NCBI RefSeq assembly: GCF_037975245.1
Contig: NC_092574.1
Coordinates: 24,881,213 to 24,945,212 of the forward strand
DNA length: 64,000 nucleotides
Reading direction: 5' to 3'
Source of the DNA: Apostichopus japonicus
Taxonomy: Eukaryota > Echinodermata > Holothuroidea > Aspidochirotida > Stichopodidae
Both the position numbers and the translations under genes were made by a program. The notes under the pieces are model-generated. The model was not told where the DNA came from. It worked only from the letters and a program-made list of their open reading frames with translations, and did not search any database. Shown here in pieces: positions 23,601-35,464 of this stretch (positions are counted from its first letter, which is position 1; every line of letters starts with the position of its first letter).

Positions 23601-25494
23601 GTGAGTGAAGCTTTGAAATTTGTTATAATGTAGTAGGATGGTCAGACTGATTAATTCAGTTATCCAAAGCTAAGAATTGCAAGGTGCCTTAACCTTTAAC
23701 TGTACTAGATTTCAAGCTTGTATTCAGCCAATCTCAGTTGGGGATTGACAGATTTCTATGGTTTTTTGGTGCTAGAGTTTGAGGTGACACTGTGGAAACC
23801 AGATATTTGTTATTTTTGGAAAACATGTTATATTGAGGTAATTGTATTTCATTTCAAGCCACCTCGAAGGTGGTGGATGTTGTCGTCTGAATGTTTGACC
23901 TTACTCTTACAAACAACCGTGGGCATTAAAATTCATGCTTTACAGATCAGTGTGTGGCACATTAGAATAGTATAATTTAGTTAATTTGTATTTGTATGAC
24001 AGAAGAAGTCAATCTGTCAGCTGTTTATTTTAGAAAGTTTTTTTTTAGTAACTTTTACTTTAGTCAATCCTGGTTGTTGTTGTTGTTGGAGAGTAGTATC
24101 CAGGGATGTAGGACAATTTACATAAACCCTAATCCCTCTATTCACTACAAAAATACAAGGTAGCATAGCTAGTGCACACAAAAGAAACCTACCAGGGCAG
24201 GACATAGTCAAGATGACAATGTATTGTATTGCCAAGTTATGCAAATTGATGCACTAGTAATTATGTGTGACATCACATCCAGCCAGTAAAGTGAGTGTTG
24301 GATAAGATTTTTATTCACTCTCCAAAATACCATCATCGGATTGAGTCCTGCTATATCTCTTAGCTGAAAAAGACGGAGCTACAATATTGTGATTTTCATA
24401 TCATGGGGCACAGGATCCTATATATAGGATACCTGTATTGAAGCCTGGGCTGGTATACTTTAATTAATGTCTGGCATTTAACTGTGAAAGCTTGAAACAC
24501 AATTTTTCCCTGGAGATTCCAGTATCACACAATATTTAGTGTTCTGGATAGGGCAGCTTGTCGGCAGAGTTGGGATGGAAGTACATCACCTGACCGGATA
24601 AAGTATAGCTGTATTGCAGAGCTCGTATGACAGTTTAAGAACTGGAACCATTTGCCACTCTCCTCATATTGAGTCGAAGACCGGAAGCTTTTGAGGATAG
24701 TTTTTTCACCGACTATAACACCTACCACAACCTGATATCAGCAACCACGTGTCAACAAGTATTATCAACATCTTTAGGCAATATTCATCACAGTGACAAC
24801 TCAGAACTCATTTTTTTTAAGATAAATGTTAAATCAGAATTTCATGATGTAAAGGGGGGAAAACTCTTCAGACTAGAAGAGGTAGTCTCATTCTTTTGTA
24901 GAGAAAAGTATATCCCATAATTATATATATATATTAAGACTAAATTTATACGTACCAGTTTGCTCTCTCGCAATTGGAAAAGATCCAGGGGTATCAAAAC
25001 TTTGTAAAGTCTTAAACTTTTCAGTAGTTAAGCTAAATCTATCATATGTCATTCTCTGGTAAAGATTGCACCAAAGCAATCTGTTATCTCTAAGTATTCA
25101 GGAGTCCTACGTGTTCTTAAGCAGTATTACAGAACGTTGTAACCTTTATTTTCCATGTTCCGTTTTTTTATTATTTTAAGGAGAAAGTTCCTCCTCAATA
25201 AATACATATTCACTTAAGAAGTTGAATTTATAAAACTTGTTCTGTATCATTAGTTGGTTGGAGTATTTCTTTTTTGCATTGCATATTGATTTTGGATAGC
25301 CGCTAGGCGAATGTGTCGCATTGCCACTTACTTACTTTGTGTGGGTGACAGTGTGACATAAACTGCAGTTAAAACAATTAAGAAGTAAATCATTTCAACA
25401 TTGCCACCACATAAGTGTACTTTGAAATCATGTCAAATATCTTTTACGACATTTCTGGATCTGGATCTGGAGTGTTACTAATCAACTCCCCTAA
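23601..25494. other. First part of copy A intron 9, no recognised feature
   Basis: About 1.9 kb of AT-rich intron. The part near the donor still aligns with copy B intron 9 (50000-50285). I see no gene. Confidence 0.45.
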
Positions 25495-25850
25495 AAGGGT
25501 TAAAACGAGTAGGGTGATGCAGTCTTGTTTATGCTGTGATTGGTTTTCTGGCTGTAGTGTTGGGCGACAGCCGCTTTGAAGTTATCCTTGTCCTCGATTT
25601 CTTTGATGTGTTGTGGGAGGGCGTTCCAGTCTATTAGAGTTTTTGGCATAAATGAGAATTTTAAACAGTTTTTGTTGCAGGGAATTTGAATGTAAGATCC
25701 GTGTCTTGAAGAGCGGACGACCGGGCGCAGAATTGTTTGCGTTGGTATGGCAAGGCGACCCGATTGGGCTTGGTGTAATATGGAGACCCTAGTCACTCTT
25801 CTTCTTTCCTCCAACGGTTCCCATTTCCCATGGAACATAAGTTTTTTTTA
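25495..25850 (-). pseudogene. LINE ORF2 C-terminal fragment
   Basis: Minus-strand frame with LEERRRVTRVSILHQ, RPVVRSSRHGSYIQIP and KFSFMPKTLIDWNALPQHI. This order (RR..R, R.tRgh...p, ysFfPrTi.dWNaLP) ends the reverse-transcriptase ORF of many CR1/Jockey-like LINEs. The fragment is open but lacks the catalytic region, so it is a 5'-truncated insertion. Confidence 0.75.
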
Positions 25851-25879
25851 CTTAATTTCATGGTTCACTGACCAAAACC

Positions 25880-26065
25880 ATTGGTTTGGCTGATAAGTGA
25901 TGAGGTATGTACGCTTTATTCACCATTAGACTTAGTTGACAAACAAAATGGCTTATGTCACATTAATTGGACAAAAGACAGTTCAAGTGATGGGGAAAGT
26001 TTGTCAGTGGCAAGGCGAGCTTCTAATAACTGCCTCACGGATTTTAGACTTCCAGTCACATACAC
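25880..26065 (+). pseudogene. Unrecognised coding-like relic, copy A intron 9
   Basis: In one plus-strand frame this reads IGQKTVQVMGKVCQWQGELL. The same relic lies in the matching intron of copy B on the minus strand (49573-49803), where it is longer. Sequence and position are shared, so it predates the gene duplication. Function unknown. Confidence 0.45.
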
Positions 26066-26479
26066 TGTGTTTAAGTTTGATTTGAATTTACATGCTTCCA
26101 TTGGTTTTAATTTCAATGATCTTTTTTCTTCATTTGTAAGGTACTTCATCATCTCAACCCCTTAACAAGTTTCCGTTGGTTAGTTAAGTAATCAAGAGAA
26201 CTAATTGAAAACATATTTAGCTCTACTGTGATAAACTTGGCAGATTTGCCATAAATTGCGAATTTTGTGGTTGTCTATGAAGGTTTTAGACTTTTTGTAT
26301 CAGCATATTTTTATTGAGCACTGGTTTTTGTCCTAGAGGTTATTACATCTTTAGAGAGAGTGAATTGATTATAACAAAGAGAAGAGAAAAACCAACTGTT
26401 GATGTTTGGGATTATTTCCTCTGACATGCTTCCACATCACTATAACCCCCCCCCCCCACCCCTCCACCCAGCAAAAAAT

Positions 26480-27090
26480 ATACCCTAATTTTACCGCGGT
26501 AAACTATGGTAAATGTGTGGTAAATAGGGTAAATGTGTGGTAAAATTGTGGTAAAATCAACCGCGGTACATTTACCGCAGTTTGACCATGGTATTACCGC
26601 GGTATAAGTATGGTAAAAGTGCGGTACATTGACCGCGGTAAATTTACCGCAGTTTTACCATGGTATTACCGCGGTATAAGTAGGGTAAAAGTGCGGTACA
26701 TTTACTGCGGTAAATTTACCACAGTTTTAGCATGGTATTACCGCGGTAAAAGTAGGGTAAAAGTGTGGTACATTTACTACGGTAAATTTACCGCAGTTTT
26801 ACCATTATATTACCGCGGTAAAAGTAGGGTAAAAGTGTGGTACATTTACTACGGTAAATTTACCATAATTTTACCATGATATTACTGTAGTAAAAGTAGG
26901 GTAAGTTTATATGGTACATAAACTACATAGGTGAAATTCCTACAATTGTGCCATGATTAACCATAGTAAAAATAGGGTAAAACTATACGGTGCACTTATA
27001 CATTGATAAATTTACCATAATTGTACCATGATTCTACCACAGTAGAACATACATGGGTCACACTATGAAACATGATGGTACATTTACAGC
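26480..27090. repeat. Dyad-rich satellite, about 72-bp unit of GGTAAA/TTTACC words
   Basis: Units near 26594, 26665, 26737 and 26811 share TTACCGCGGTA, AGTAGGGTAAAAGTG and CGGTAAATTTACCGCAGTTTTACCA. Almost every 10-bp word is an inverted copy of its neighbour. Units decay gradually toward 27090. The open frame at 26610-26879 is a by-product. Confidence 0.85.
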
Positions 27091-27455
27091 AATTTTCCAT
27101 GATTTTGTCCCATATTTTTGCAATACTGATATGAAAAACCTTTTGTTCTACTCATATCTTAATGTTGGCAATATAAATTACCTGTAGATATGAGTTGAAT
27201 AAAGAAGAGAGACAAACTGCTATTCTTATATGTTATAGTATGCATCTCTTTTCCTAATCATAAGGGAGAACCTAAAAGCCTTTAAAATGAAAAAAGAACT
27301 ATATCAACTAGCACACATAAGGCATAGCTTCTGTGCCTCAACACTGTGGCACACAAAAGTTGACCGATCATTTTCCTCAGATTTGGGTACTCTCTGTCAG
27401 GTCCATTAAATGACTTGACAAGTCTATGTATCTAGAAACTATGTTCTTGTAAATT

Positions 27456-28860
27456 GCGGTCCCGGGAGCAGGACTAAACACCCGTGCCTCGTTACTTCAG
27501 GACACTATTCGAAAAGAGAAGGTGAAATTCGCCTGTGTCCTTCCACGCACAAAAAACTTGGAACCTCAATAATTACCGACTAAGGATTTCCTTAGTCTGC
27601 TGAAGCACCTTCGGGTGGAAGCATAACACGAGGTATATCGTATCGTAGAGCGGTGAGGACGATATCGCCAACTGGACCAGCCACATCAATCCGTTTAGGA
27701 CAGAAGAATACTTACAGCAGTACATCAACAGTATCAACCAATGGTGCCATGATTGGAGATTTGAACTAAACCCGAAGAAATCACAGATACTCTACATCGC
27801 CAAACATAACAGACTTAGAAGACAGCCGTATCTCACACTCAACAACGCCATAATACCAGTCACCAACCAAGTGCGTTTCTTAGGAATACATATCGACAGA
27901 GGGCTAACACTTGGATACCAACATCGCCTCACCCACAGGAAAGTTAAACAACGTGTTAGACTACTCTTCAGAATCGCCGGAACTACAGATAACCCTCTTG
28001 CATCACCAAGTACAACTATGAAGATCTATAAGATGATGATTAGACCACTCATCGAATATGCAGCACCAGCCATGGCGCACATCACCACAAACAACATAGA
28101 ACAACTCGAAGCCACACAACGCAGAGCATGCAGAATAGCCTACCACATGTCACAGGACACGGACAGTGACACAATAACAGCCATCGCCGACGTTCCATCA
28201 GTCATCGAAAGATTAACCCAACTAAGGGATAAATTCCTAGACAGAGTCGCAGCTCCTACACACCACCTACACCAATTCACCAAGAATCAGCTGAAACAAA
28301 CACCGTTCGTCCTTGATGCAAGCCCACTCACCGGCCTGGATCTTGAAATTTGGGACCCCTAACTCTCAGAAGACATTTAATTCCATCTCCTTCAAATTGT
28401 ATCCTCTGTGACGTCCGTCCGTACCATCCGAAGAATCAACCATCCCGTTCATGTATCTTTCCCCCTTGTCAGCTTCCAGAATTTTTTCTCCGACTCGGCC
28501 CACAAAGTTCATATTTTCCATAATCTCAAAATTTTCAGTTCTCTCAAACCTTGGGGTCTAAATTTTACCGGCCAGGGGCTTTCGCCCTTGGCTTGCTGAA
28601 GCACCTTACGGTGGAAACAGCGTAATACTACACATAAGTAGAAGTAGTAGTGCACGTCTGCAGTACCTGAGGTCCCCCCGCTCCTTTCTCGTGGTAGGAA
28701 AGAGGCTACACGTGGGAAGTGGTACTCACGTCCTTCGGAGGGGACGTTAAATTGCGGTCCCGGGAGCAGGACTACACACCCCTGCCTCGTTACTTCAGGG
28801 CACTATTCGAAGCACCTTCGGGTGGAAGCATAATACGAGGCATATCATAATCAGAGTACT
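27456..28860 (+). mobile_element. 5'-truncated LINE (Jockey/CR1/I-like) with duplicated 3' tail
   Basis: One frame runs from about 27658 to 28362: DDIANWTSHINPF, WCHDWRFELNPKKSQILYIAK, VRFLGIHIDRGLTL, IRPLIEYAAPAMA and LEATQRRACRIAYHM. This is the region after the catalytic xADD box of a non-LTR reverse transcriptase. The polymerase core is missing. The 3' tail strings GCGGTCCCGGGAGCAGGACTA and GAAGCACCTTCGGGTGGAAG occur both before (27457, 27601) and after (28752, 28808) the coding part, suggesting two tails in tandem. Confidence 0.78.
27871..28362 (+). pseudogene. LINE reverse transcriptase C-terminal ORF remnant
   Basis: Open stretch of the LINE above, containing RFLGIHID and the QRRACRIAY block. 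It ends with a natural stop after EIWDP. It cannot act alone because fingers and palm are absent. Confidence 0.75.
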
Positions 28861-29284
28861 CATACCTAATTGGCTCCTCAGCTCCGACCTCCTGTTTATT
28901 TATGGCTTCTTAACAATGTTAAGCGAACAATACTTCACTTCTCAGCATCTCCCTGTTTGAATAATAGACAACTTTCCCTAGAAAAAAGAAAGAAAAAAAG
29001 TGTCTATTCTACAAAACTTAAATATTATCCCCCGTAGGACCTCTTGCGAGGTCGAACAGGGGTAAACTCCTTTATTGTTGTTGTCAGAGTACTCTTTCCA
29101 TTTAAAACAAGTCTTTGAAGACAATAAGAGACCAATAGTCCAATCTGGTCTACCAATTAAGTCAAAAGAAGAGAGTCAGGAATCATACCAGCTAGGGTAA
29201 TTGAAATTCAACAAAGCTTTCTCATGTATGAGATTAAAAAATCTCACACATGACTTTACCACATGATTTAAAAATCATGTGGTA

Positions 29285-29885
29285 AATTTGAACCAATAGG
29301 GCCTGACCTGTGGAATGCAAGCCCTAGCCTACTGTACCAATATGAACAATAGGACCTGTGTCCCGATGAATGCAAGCCCTAGCCTAGTGTATTAATGTGA
29401 ACCAAAAGGACCTGACCTGTGGAATGCAAGCCCTAGCCTAGTGTATCAATTTGAACCATTGGACATGACCTGTGGAATGCAAGCCCTAGCCGATTGTACT
29501 GATTTGAATCAATAGAACATGTGACCTGATGAATGGAAGCCCTAGCCTAGTGTATTAATTTCAAGCAACAGGACCTGACCTGTGGAATGCAATCCCTAGC
29601 CTAGTGTATTAATTTGAACCATTCGACATGACCTGTGGAATGCAAGCCCTAGCCGAGTTTACTAATTGAATCAATAGGACCTGTGACCTGATGGACGCAA
29701 TCCCTAGCCTAGTGTACTAATTTGAATCAATAGGGCATTTGACCTGATGAATGGAAGCCCTAGCCTAGTGTATTAATTTGAACCTAACAGACATGACTTG
29801 TGGAATGCAAGCCCTAGCCGAGTGTACTAATTTGAACCAAAAGTACATGCATGTGACCTGTGAATGCAAGTCCTAGCCTTATTTG
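29285..29885. repeat. Minisatellite, about 55-bp unit, about 11 copies (copy A intron 9)
   Basis: Units contain GACCTGTGGAATGCAAGCCC, TAGCCTAGTGTA and TAATTTGAACCAATAGGAC with substitutions. Copy B carries about two units in the matching intron at 49040-49165. Not a CRISPR: units abut without unique spacers. Confidence 0.88.
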
Positions 29886-30027
29886 AACCAATATTTTTGT
29901 AGAAATTTCAAAGGCTACAGACCCTTGCCTCATGACCTGTCCTTTGATAAATCTTGGAAACTCTAGAGAAATATGTTGCATAGCTCTTTCTATTCCTGAC
30001 ATATTTTTATGCTTTTCTTCTGTTTAG

Positions 30028-30081
30028 AAGTGACTATTTCCGAAGTATGTTCCAGAAAGACTGGGCAGAGAAAGATAAAAA
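30028..30081 (+). CDS. RCBTB-like: Copy A exon 10
   Basis: Encodes SDYFRSMFQKDWAEKDK, the BTB helix containing the F-R-S-M-F core. Separated from exon 9 by a 6.4-kb intron filled with insertions. Confidence 0.92.
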
Positions 30082-30435
30082 GTAAGTTCATTTTGAAGAA
30101 TTAATTTCGAAATGAGAAGAGTGACAATCTTAAAATAGGGGTAAAATTCGACTGCATATTTGTGGTCCCTGCTCAGTGATCATCTTTGTAAACTTTGATA
30201 AGTTGCTAAATTGGATAATGGTTCATCACTTGCGAATTATTTCCATGTTATCAATCGAGAACTGGCTTTGCTGCATAAAGTTGCTGCGATTCGTTTCTGC
30301 AGATTTTACTTCACTTATAGGTAACCGTTACACATCAAATTTCATAAGTAAATTATACTTTTCTATCAGTAAGATATCGTCAAAATTGTAGACACTGCAT
30401 TGCAAATTTGATTAATAATTGTTATCTTTTGCCAG

Positions 30436-30539
30436 AGATATAACCATCCAAGGATTCACCTATGTTGGTTTCAACACTTACATAGAGTATGTGTACACTG
30501 GGACGATACCAAACAAACTCGCATTCCATGTTGCCGTAG
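30436..30539 (+). CDS. RCBTB-like: Copy A exon 11
   Basis: Encodes ITIQGFTYVGFNTYIEYVYT, the Y-x-x-Y-I-E-Y-V-Y-T block of BTB domains. Confidence 0.92.
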
Positions 30540-30879
30540 GTAAGTGCTTTATTTCATTTTGTATGTTGTAATAGTTTCTCACATGATGTGTGAATAAACA
30601 ATTAAGAAAGAGGTTTCCTGTTGAGAACGAAGGACTGTTACAATGTCTGTAGTTAATGTTAATGTAAAGTTAATGTCTTGTCGTGTGTGATGATAAAGGG
30701 ATCAGAAGGGGTGAGATGGATTACAGTCTGGAGCTCCTTGTCAATTCTGGAGCCATGGGTAAATATGGGATGAAGATGATGTGTTCTCATTTTCATTTTT
30801 GCGAAAATAATAAAGACTTCAATAGGGGGCCCAGTGACATGATTGCATCCATGGGCCCAGTATAGCTCTCAAAACTACT

Positions 30880-33825
30880 GGCTATTGTATCTTTACTGGA
30901 ATTCCAACCAAGCAAAGTTGAGTATTTACAGGTCATCAGCTGCTCTGTTACTGTATCCCTTTGGGTGATCCTCCTTATCTACTCTTTATTTGAACTTGTA
31001 TTTGTATTCTTCTGTTTCATATTTTCATTTCATTTTATCATTTACTCATCCCGCTGCTTGGACCATGTCTCACCATTTGCTTTTGTTTCAGAAGCTCAGA
31101 AAATTGATGCAGAAATTCCAGCGCTATTCTTTCCATCTTTGCAACTACAGGCTCTACTCTCTCTCCCGCATTATTCCCTAAGGTCTACAGGTTACACCCC
31201 AACCAGCACTAGGGACACTCCCTCCAGGACTCCAGAGAATGTGGAACCGAGTCTTACACAGCACCTCCATCCGTCTCATAAACATCCTCACCAAACACTG
31301 TCAAACACTGCCAATAGTCTCAACGACGATATCCTGAGGCTGAAGCTTGAATTACAGTCATGCTGCACCGATGACGAATGGACTCAGTACACTACCAAAA
31401 TCAACTTTTGTTTGTCTCAGCAGAACATTGAACTCACAGAGGGAAGGAATAAGAAAATAATTGACCTTCAGAAAAGACGCAAACGTGCCGCTTGTAACCG
31501 TTTTAGAAGGCCACAGACTCCACGTGAGTCTGAACCACCATCCTCAACTGCAGTTGTTAACTTATCTTCTTCTACACTTACCAGTGCAGACCTTAGGCTT
31601 CTCTCCAAAGGACTCAACTTCTGTCCTACTCCTCCGTCATTTGATCAAGTGGAACTGAGCCAAGATCTTACTCATTTCTTTCTCAGAATTCGCCTTTGCG
31701 AGTTTTTTCTAGCTGATCCTCCAACTGAACGTGACCCCTTCTACAAGAAAAGTTCTTGGATGCCTCCTAAGATATGAGTCCCTGTTTTAGAAGCCTACAC
31801 ACAAGTCGTCAACTCTGAGACTAACCAGTCAAACTCTCCTCTCCGCAGAACACACGACAACCTTCCAAGAGGTGAGCGTACAGTATTCTCCTCACTGATG
31901 TCTCGCAGTGACGTTATCGTCAAGCCAGCCGACAAAGGTTGTGCAGTTGTCATCTAGGATCGACAGGATTACATCAAGGAAGCCATGCGTCATCTCTCTA
32001 ACAGCGATATTTATACTCTTCTTGATTCCGATCCCACAGTTATTTTCTCCCAGTCGATAAAACAGACCATCACTGATATGTACCAGCAGAACAATCTCTA
32101 AGAATCTAAGATTTCTAAGAAGGCTGTTTCTTTCCTTTCTCCCACAGACTGTAAGGCAGCCAGGTTTTATCTTCTGCCCAAAATTCACAAGCCTGGTAAC
32201 CCTGGTAGGCCTATCATCTCAGGCAATTTGTCCCCCACCGAGAAGATATCCTTGTTTGTTGACCACTTCATCAAACCTCTAGTTCCTCAGATTAACTCTT
32301 ACATCCATGACACTCCAGATTTCCTCAGGAAACTTGAAGATATCAAGAACCAAATCCCTAGTACAGCCATCATCGGTACTTTCGACGTCACTTCTCTTGA
32401 CACTAACATCCCTCATGCTGAAGGTATCGCAGCCACGTGTGCAGCCCTGTCTAAGAAGTTCCACCCTTGTCCACCCATCTCTGACATCAAAGTTCTCATG
32501 CAACAGGTTCTCACGTTCATGGACAAGTTTACCTTTAAAACACGGGACTGCCATGGGTACCAGGATGGCTCCTTCCTTTGCTTGCCTGTTTATGTCTAGC
32601 CTTGAAGAACGTGGGCTCAGTACAGCTCCCTGCCGTCCTCTTATCTGGTGGCGCTACATTGATGACATCTTTTTTGTTTGGACCAGTGATGAGGATAGCC
32701 TGCTCACCTTCATCAATCACATCAATTCTTTCCACGGCACCATCAATTCACCTCTGATTACTCTCACCAACAAGTTAACTTTCTCGATGTGACTGCTCGC
32801 AAGGCACACGGTTCTCTCTCTGCAGACTTGTACACCAAGCCCACAGACACACACCAGTATCTCCATTTTTCAAGCTGCCATCACCGTCACTGCAAGTCTG
32901 GAATTGCTTACATCCTTCGTCTTCATCGCATTTGCTCTAACAATTCCTCTTTCATCCGCCAAACAGATGCTTTGGAAAAAACACCTTACTGCCAGGGACC
33001 ATAGTGCCAGAAGGGTGCGTGAAGCCATTCAGAGAGTCCGCTCCCTTTCCCGATCATCTACTTTGGCAGTGAAGAACAAAAAGGGACGAGATTGCGACAA
33101 CAACCCCCCCCCCCCCACGGTTGTTACTTTCCACCCAAATCTTCCTCCTCTTCAGCAAACCACCTCTTACAACCACAACATTCTCCTCACTCCAGATAGA
33201 CTCCAACGAGCCGTCCCTGAAAACCTATCATCGCCTACAGACGACCCCGCAACCTATGAGACCTTCTTGTGCGTGCTGCTGTTCCACCTCGAACTTCTAA
33301 CTCTACACCCATTCAGCATGGTACTTTCAAATGTGATCGTACTTCGAGATGCATCATCTGCAGCTACAACATTGTTGAATCCAATTCCATCACCAGCCAT
33401 AACATGCAACTCACACACAAGACTAAGGGTCATATCACTAGCATAACCACTAATGTCATAAATCTGATCTCTTGTAGAGTTTTCGGCATCCAGAAGCGAT
33501 TCTATGGTCACATATCCACACTCAACACCATGAAGACGGAGACCCCAGTTGGAGAACACTCTACCCTTCCCAACCATACCATTCACGACATGTCCCTACA
33601 GGGGATTGAATCCTTAGGTAGCCGTCCTGACCTAGTACGAATCAGCAGACAGAGAGGCTGTGGATGCAACGCCTTCGCACCATTCAACCTCATGGGCTCA
33701 ACATTCAGGAAGGACATGACTAACTTTTCTTCTGTCCCCCTCCTTCTCCCCTTGTCCTCCCCCATCACTCTTCCTCTAATAGCTCTCTTCCACCCTTTTT
33801 TTCTACACAACTTTATATCTTTGCT
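30880..33825 (+). mobile_element. Penelope-like element, decayed, in copy A intron 11
   Basis: Copy B intron 11 lacks this block. Translated pieces, in order: N-terminal conserved region (LTSADLRLLSKGLNFCP, about 31590); VIVKPADKGCAVVI (31920); YLLPKIHKPGNPGRPIISGN (32165); HGTAMGTRMAPSFACLFMS (32550); catalytic WWRYIDDIFFVW with YIDD at 32655-32666; SLSADLYTKPTDTHQYL (32815); and a GIY-YIG-related tail with INLISC (33450) and RFYGHIS (33500). This order is diagnostic of Penelope-like retroelements with a C-terminal endonuclease. Stops (31955, 32098) and several frameshifts kill it, and the YVGxT part of GIY-YIG is missing. Ends are approximate, taken from where A and B introns stop aligning. 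Confidence 0.85.
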
Positions 33826-34028
33826 TTTCACTTTGCTGCTAACTGTAACAAGATGCATGGGATGAATATGAATAATTAATTCATATTTGAATCATGAGAT
33901 AAGTGTTGTTCTGCAGTGATCTCAGATCATTTACATATTGTTGTTACTGATTATTATGACGGATGAATATTTATATGTTTTGAGTATTTAAATCAGAACC
34001 TATGTGTTGTTTCCATCATTGATTACAG

Positions 34029-34159
34029 ATCTCCTGCAGATTGCTGATTGTTATCAAGATACTAAATTGAAAGGACTCTGTGAGGAACCTTTGAAGGATA
34101 AACTACAAATCAACAACTGCGCTAACCTCTATCAAATAGCGACACAATTTCAGGCAAAG
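34029..34159 (+). CDS. RCBTB-like: Copy A exon 12
   Basis: Encodes DLLQIADCYQDTKLKGLCEE, end of BTB and start of the BACK-like tail. Acceptor GATTACAG, donor GTAAGC. Confidence 0.92.
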
Positions 34160-34576
34160 GTAAGCAACATGACACAGAGAGAAACCTAAAATCTGAAAGA
34201 AGTACATGTCAACTTGTAGATGCAATTGCAATGTGCTCGGGTATTTTGAAGCATTACAATTAGCATAGTTAGTAATAAAGAAAAAGAGAGACTGAAACAA
34301 TAAACCTAGTTCATGAATGATAAGTTTCACTTTAAACTCGATTCCGCAGAAGAATGACCGGCTTATATGTTCTGACAAATGACCCCTACTAGCTGCACAG
34401 AACTATTGTAAATAAGTAAATAAGCAATTCTCATAGATAGTGGAAAGGTATCCAACATAAAACCGTTGCCAGTGCAGGTATCGATGAAAACCTTAGTTAG
34501 TACAAACTAATTGGAATTGATAAAAGCAAGCCAAGCATATATACCAAGCATAAAATGCTATTATTTCTATCTACAG

Positions 34577-34720
34577 TTACTGAGAGTCGGGTGCGCTAAG
34601 TTTGGTGCTCATCACATGACGGATGTTATCGCCAGTGACTACTTCAAACAAATGACTGATCCCAAGATCATCCTAGACTTCCTGGTTGCAACTGGCCAAT
34701 ACGGCGCATTCAAGTATTGA
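34577..34720 (+). CDS. RCBTB-like: Copy A exon 13 with stop
   Basis: 48 codons including TGA at 34718-34720, ending QYGAFKY. Of 47 residues, 42 match copy B exon 13. Confidence 0.93.
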   Translation, partial: LLRVGCAKFGAHHMTDVIASDYFKQMTDPKIILDFLVATGQYGAFKY

Positions 34721-34788
34721 AAATGGTGCTTTACTGCTGCAAGCAGAGGGGACTTGATTCTCCAGTCAGACAACATGGGAAAATATTA

Positions 34789-34925
34789 CAACTACTACTA
34801 CTAATACTAATACTGCTACTACTACTACTAATACTACCACTAATACTACTAATATACTATTACTAGTCTAATACTAGTAATATTACTACTACTACTATTT
34901 TTAAAACACTACTTGCTACTATTAC

Positions 34926-34961
<36 letters not shown>

Positions 34962-34964
34962 TAA
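34789..34964. repeat. (ACT)n microsatellite in the 3' region of copy A
   Basis: Imperfect ACT/AAT trinucleotide array, about 70 bp after the stop codon. Copy B lacks it. Confidence 0.9.
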
Positions 34965-35301
34965 AACATATTGAACTATGGATTAGAAAGGGTGATTTTT
35001 CAATTTCTTTTATATTGCATTAAAGTTCCAAAATTGCTTTCTGAAAATTGGACAAACAAATATCATACATCTGGTCATACGTCTGTCCCAAGCATTTTAT
35101 AAACACGAAAGTTAAGTTCTCAGATTGAATTATGACTGTGATATATGTAAAACTTCCTAACATTTTATAATCTTTACACCTAAAGCTATTCCATTAAAGA
35201 AAGAGAAGGGACAAAATGAAATTACGTGTATAGTCAGCATTTTAGAATTTTGTAAGGGCCAGAATTTCTGTCAAAGCTGAATGGAACTTCAAACCACAGT
35301 G

Positions 35302-35307
35302 AATAAA
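35302..35307 (+). terminator. Possible poly(A) signal of copy A
   Basis: AATAAA about 580 bp after the stop, where homology with the copy B 3' flank ends. Copy B does not keep this hexamer, so support is weak. Confidence 0.3.
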
Positions 35308-35365
35308 ATATAAGAGATCATTTGTAAGTTCAACAACACATGGTAACTTGTTCTCTTTTTTTTCA

Positions 35366-35464
35366 GTGGGATTTTTGTGGGATTTTTTGTGGGATTTGTG
35401 GGATTTTTGGGATTTTTTTTGTGGGATTTTTTGTGGGATTTTTGGGATTTGTGGGATATTTTTG
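35366..35464 (+). repeat. GTGGGATTTTT simple repeat
   Basis: About nine imperfect units of GTGGGATTTTT. The minus-strand open frame over it is a by-product. Confidence 0.88.

Larger units (their letters stand above)
11133..34720 (+). pseudogene. RCBTB-like: RCC1 and BTB domain-containing protein, copy A (13 coding exons, frameshift in exon 1)
   Basis: Coding exons: 11133-11441, 14155-14305, 14770-14854, 16254-16321, 18830-18937, 19968-20110, 21563-21759, 22777-22841, 23530-23600, 30028-30081, 30436-30539, 34029-34159, 34577-34720. All internal borders are GT-AG. The total is 1630 nt, one base over a multiple of three; the surplus base is a T near 11413. Without it the frame would give 542 residues, close to vertebrate RCBTB1/2 (531-551). 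Order: six RCC1 blade motifs of the type LxDNGExYxWG...GQLG (exons 1-7), a linker with TWRPLSIVS, a BTB domain opening EIEDITFIVEGQKIRAHK (exons 8-12), and a BACK-like tail ending in QYGAFKY. RCC1-BTB proteins combine a beta-propeller with a BTB dimerisation domain that can recruit cullin-3; that role is family knowledge. Outside exon 1 every exon is open, so the break is recent, a polymorphism or a sequencing error. Confidence 0.9.

Noticed and set aside
26610-26879. 89-codon open frame
   Set aside because: It runs through the 72-bp satellite, and its residues repeat with the unit (KVRYIYCGKFTTVL-like). Not a gene.
29285-29885. CRISPR-like array
   Set aside because: Units are contiguous and mutated, with no unique spacers, in an animal intron. 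It is a minisatellite.
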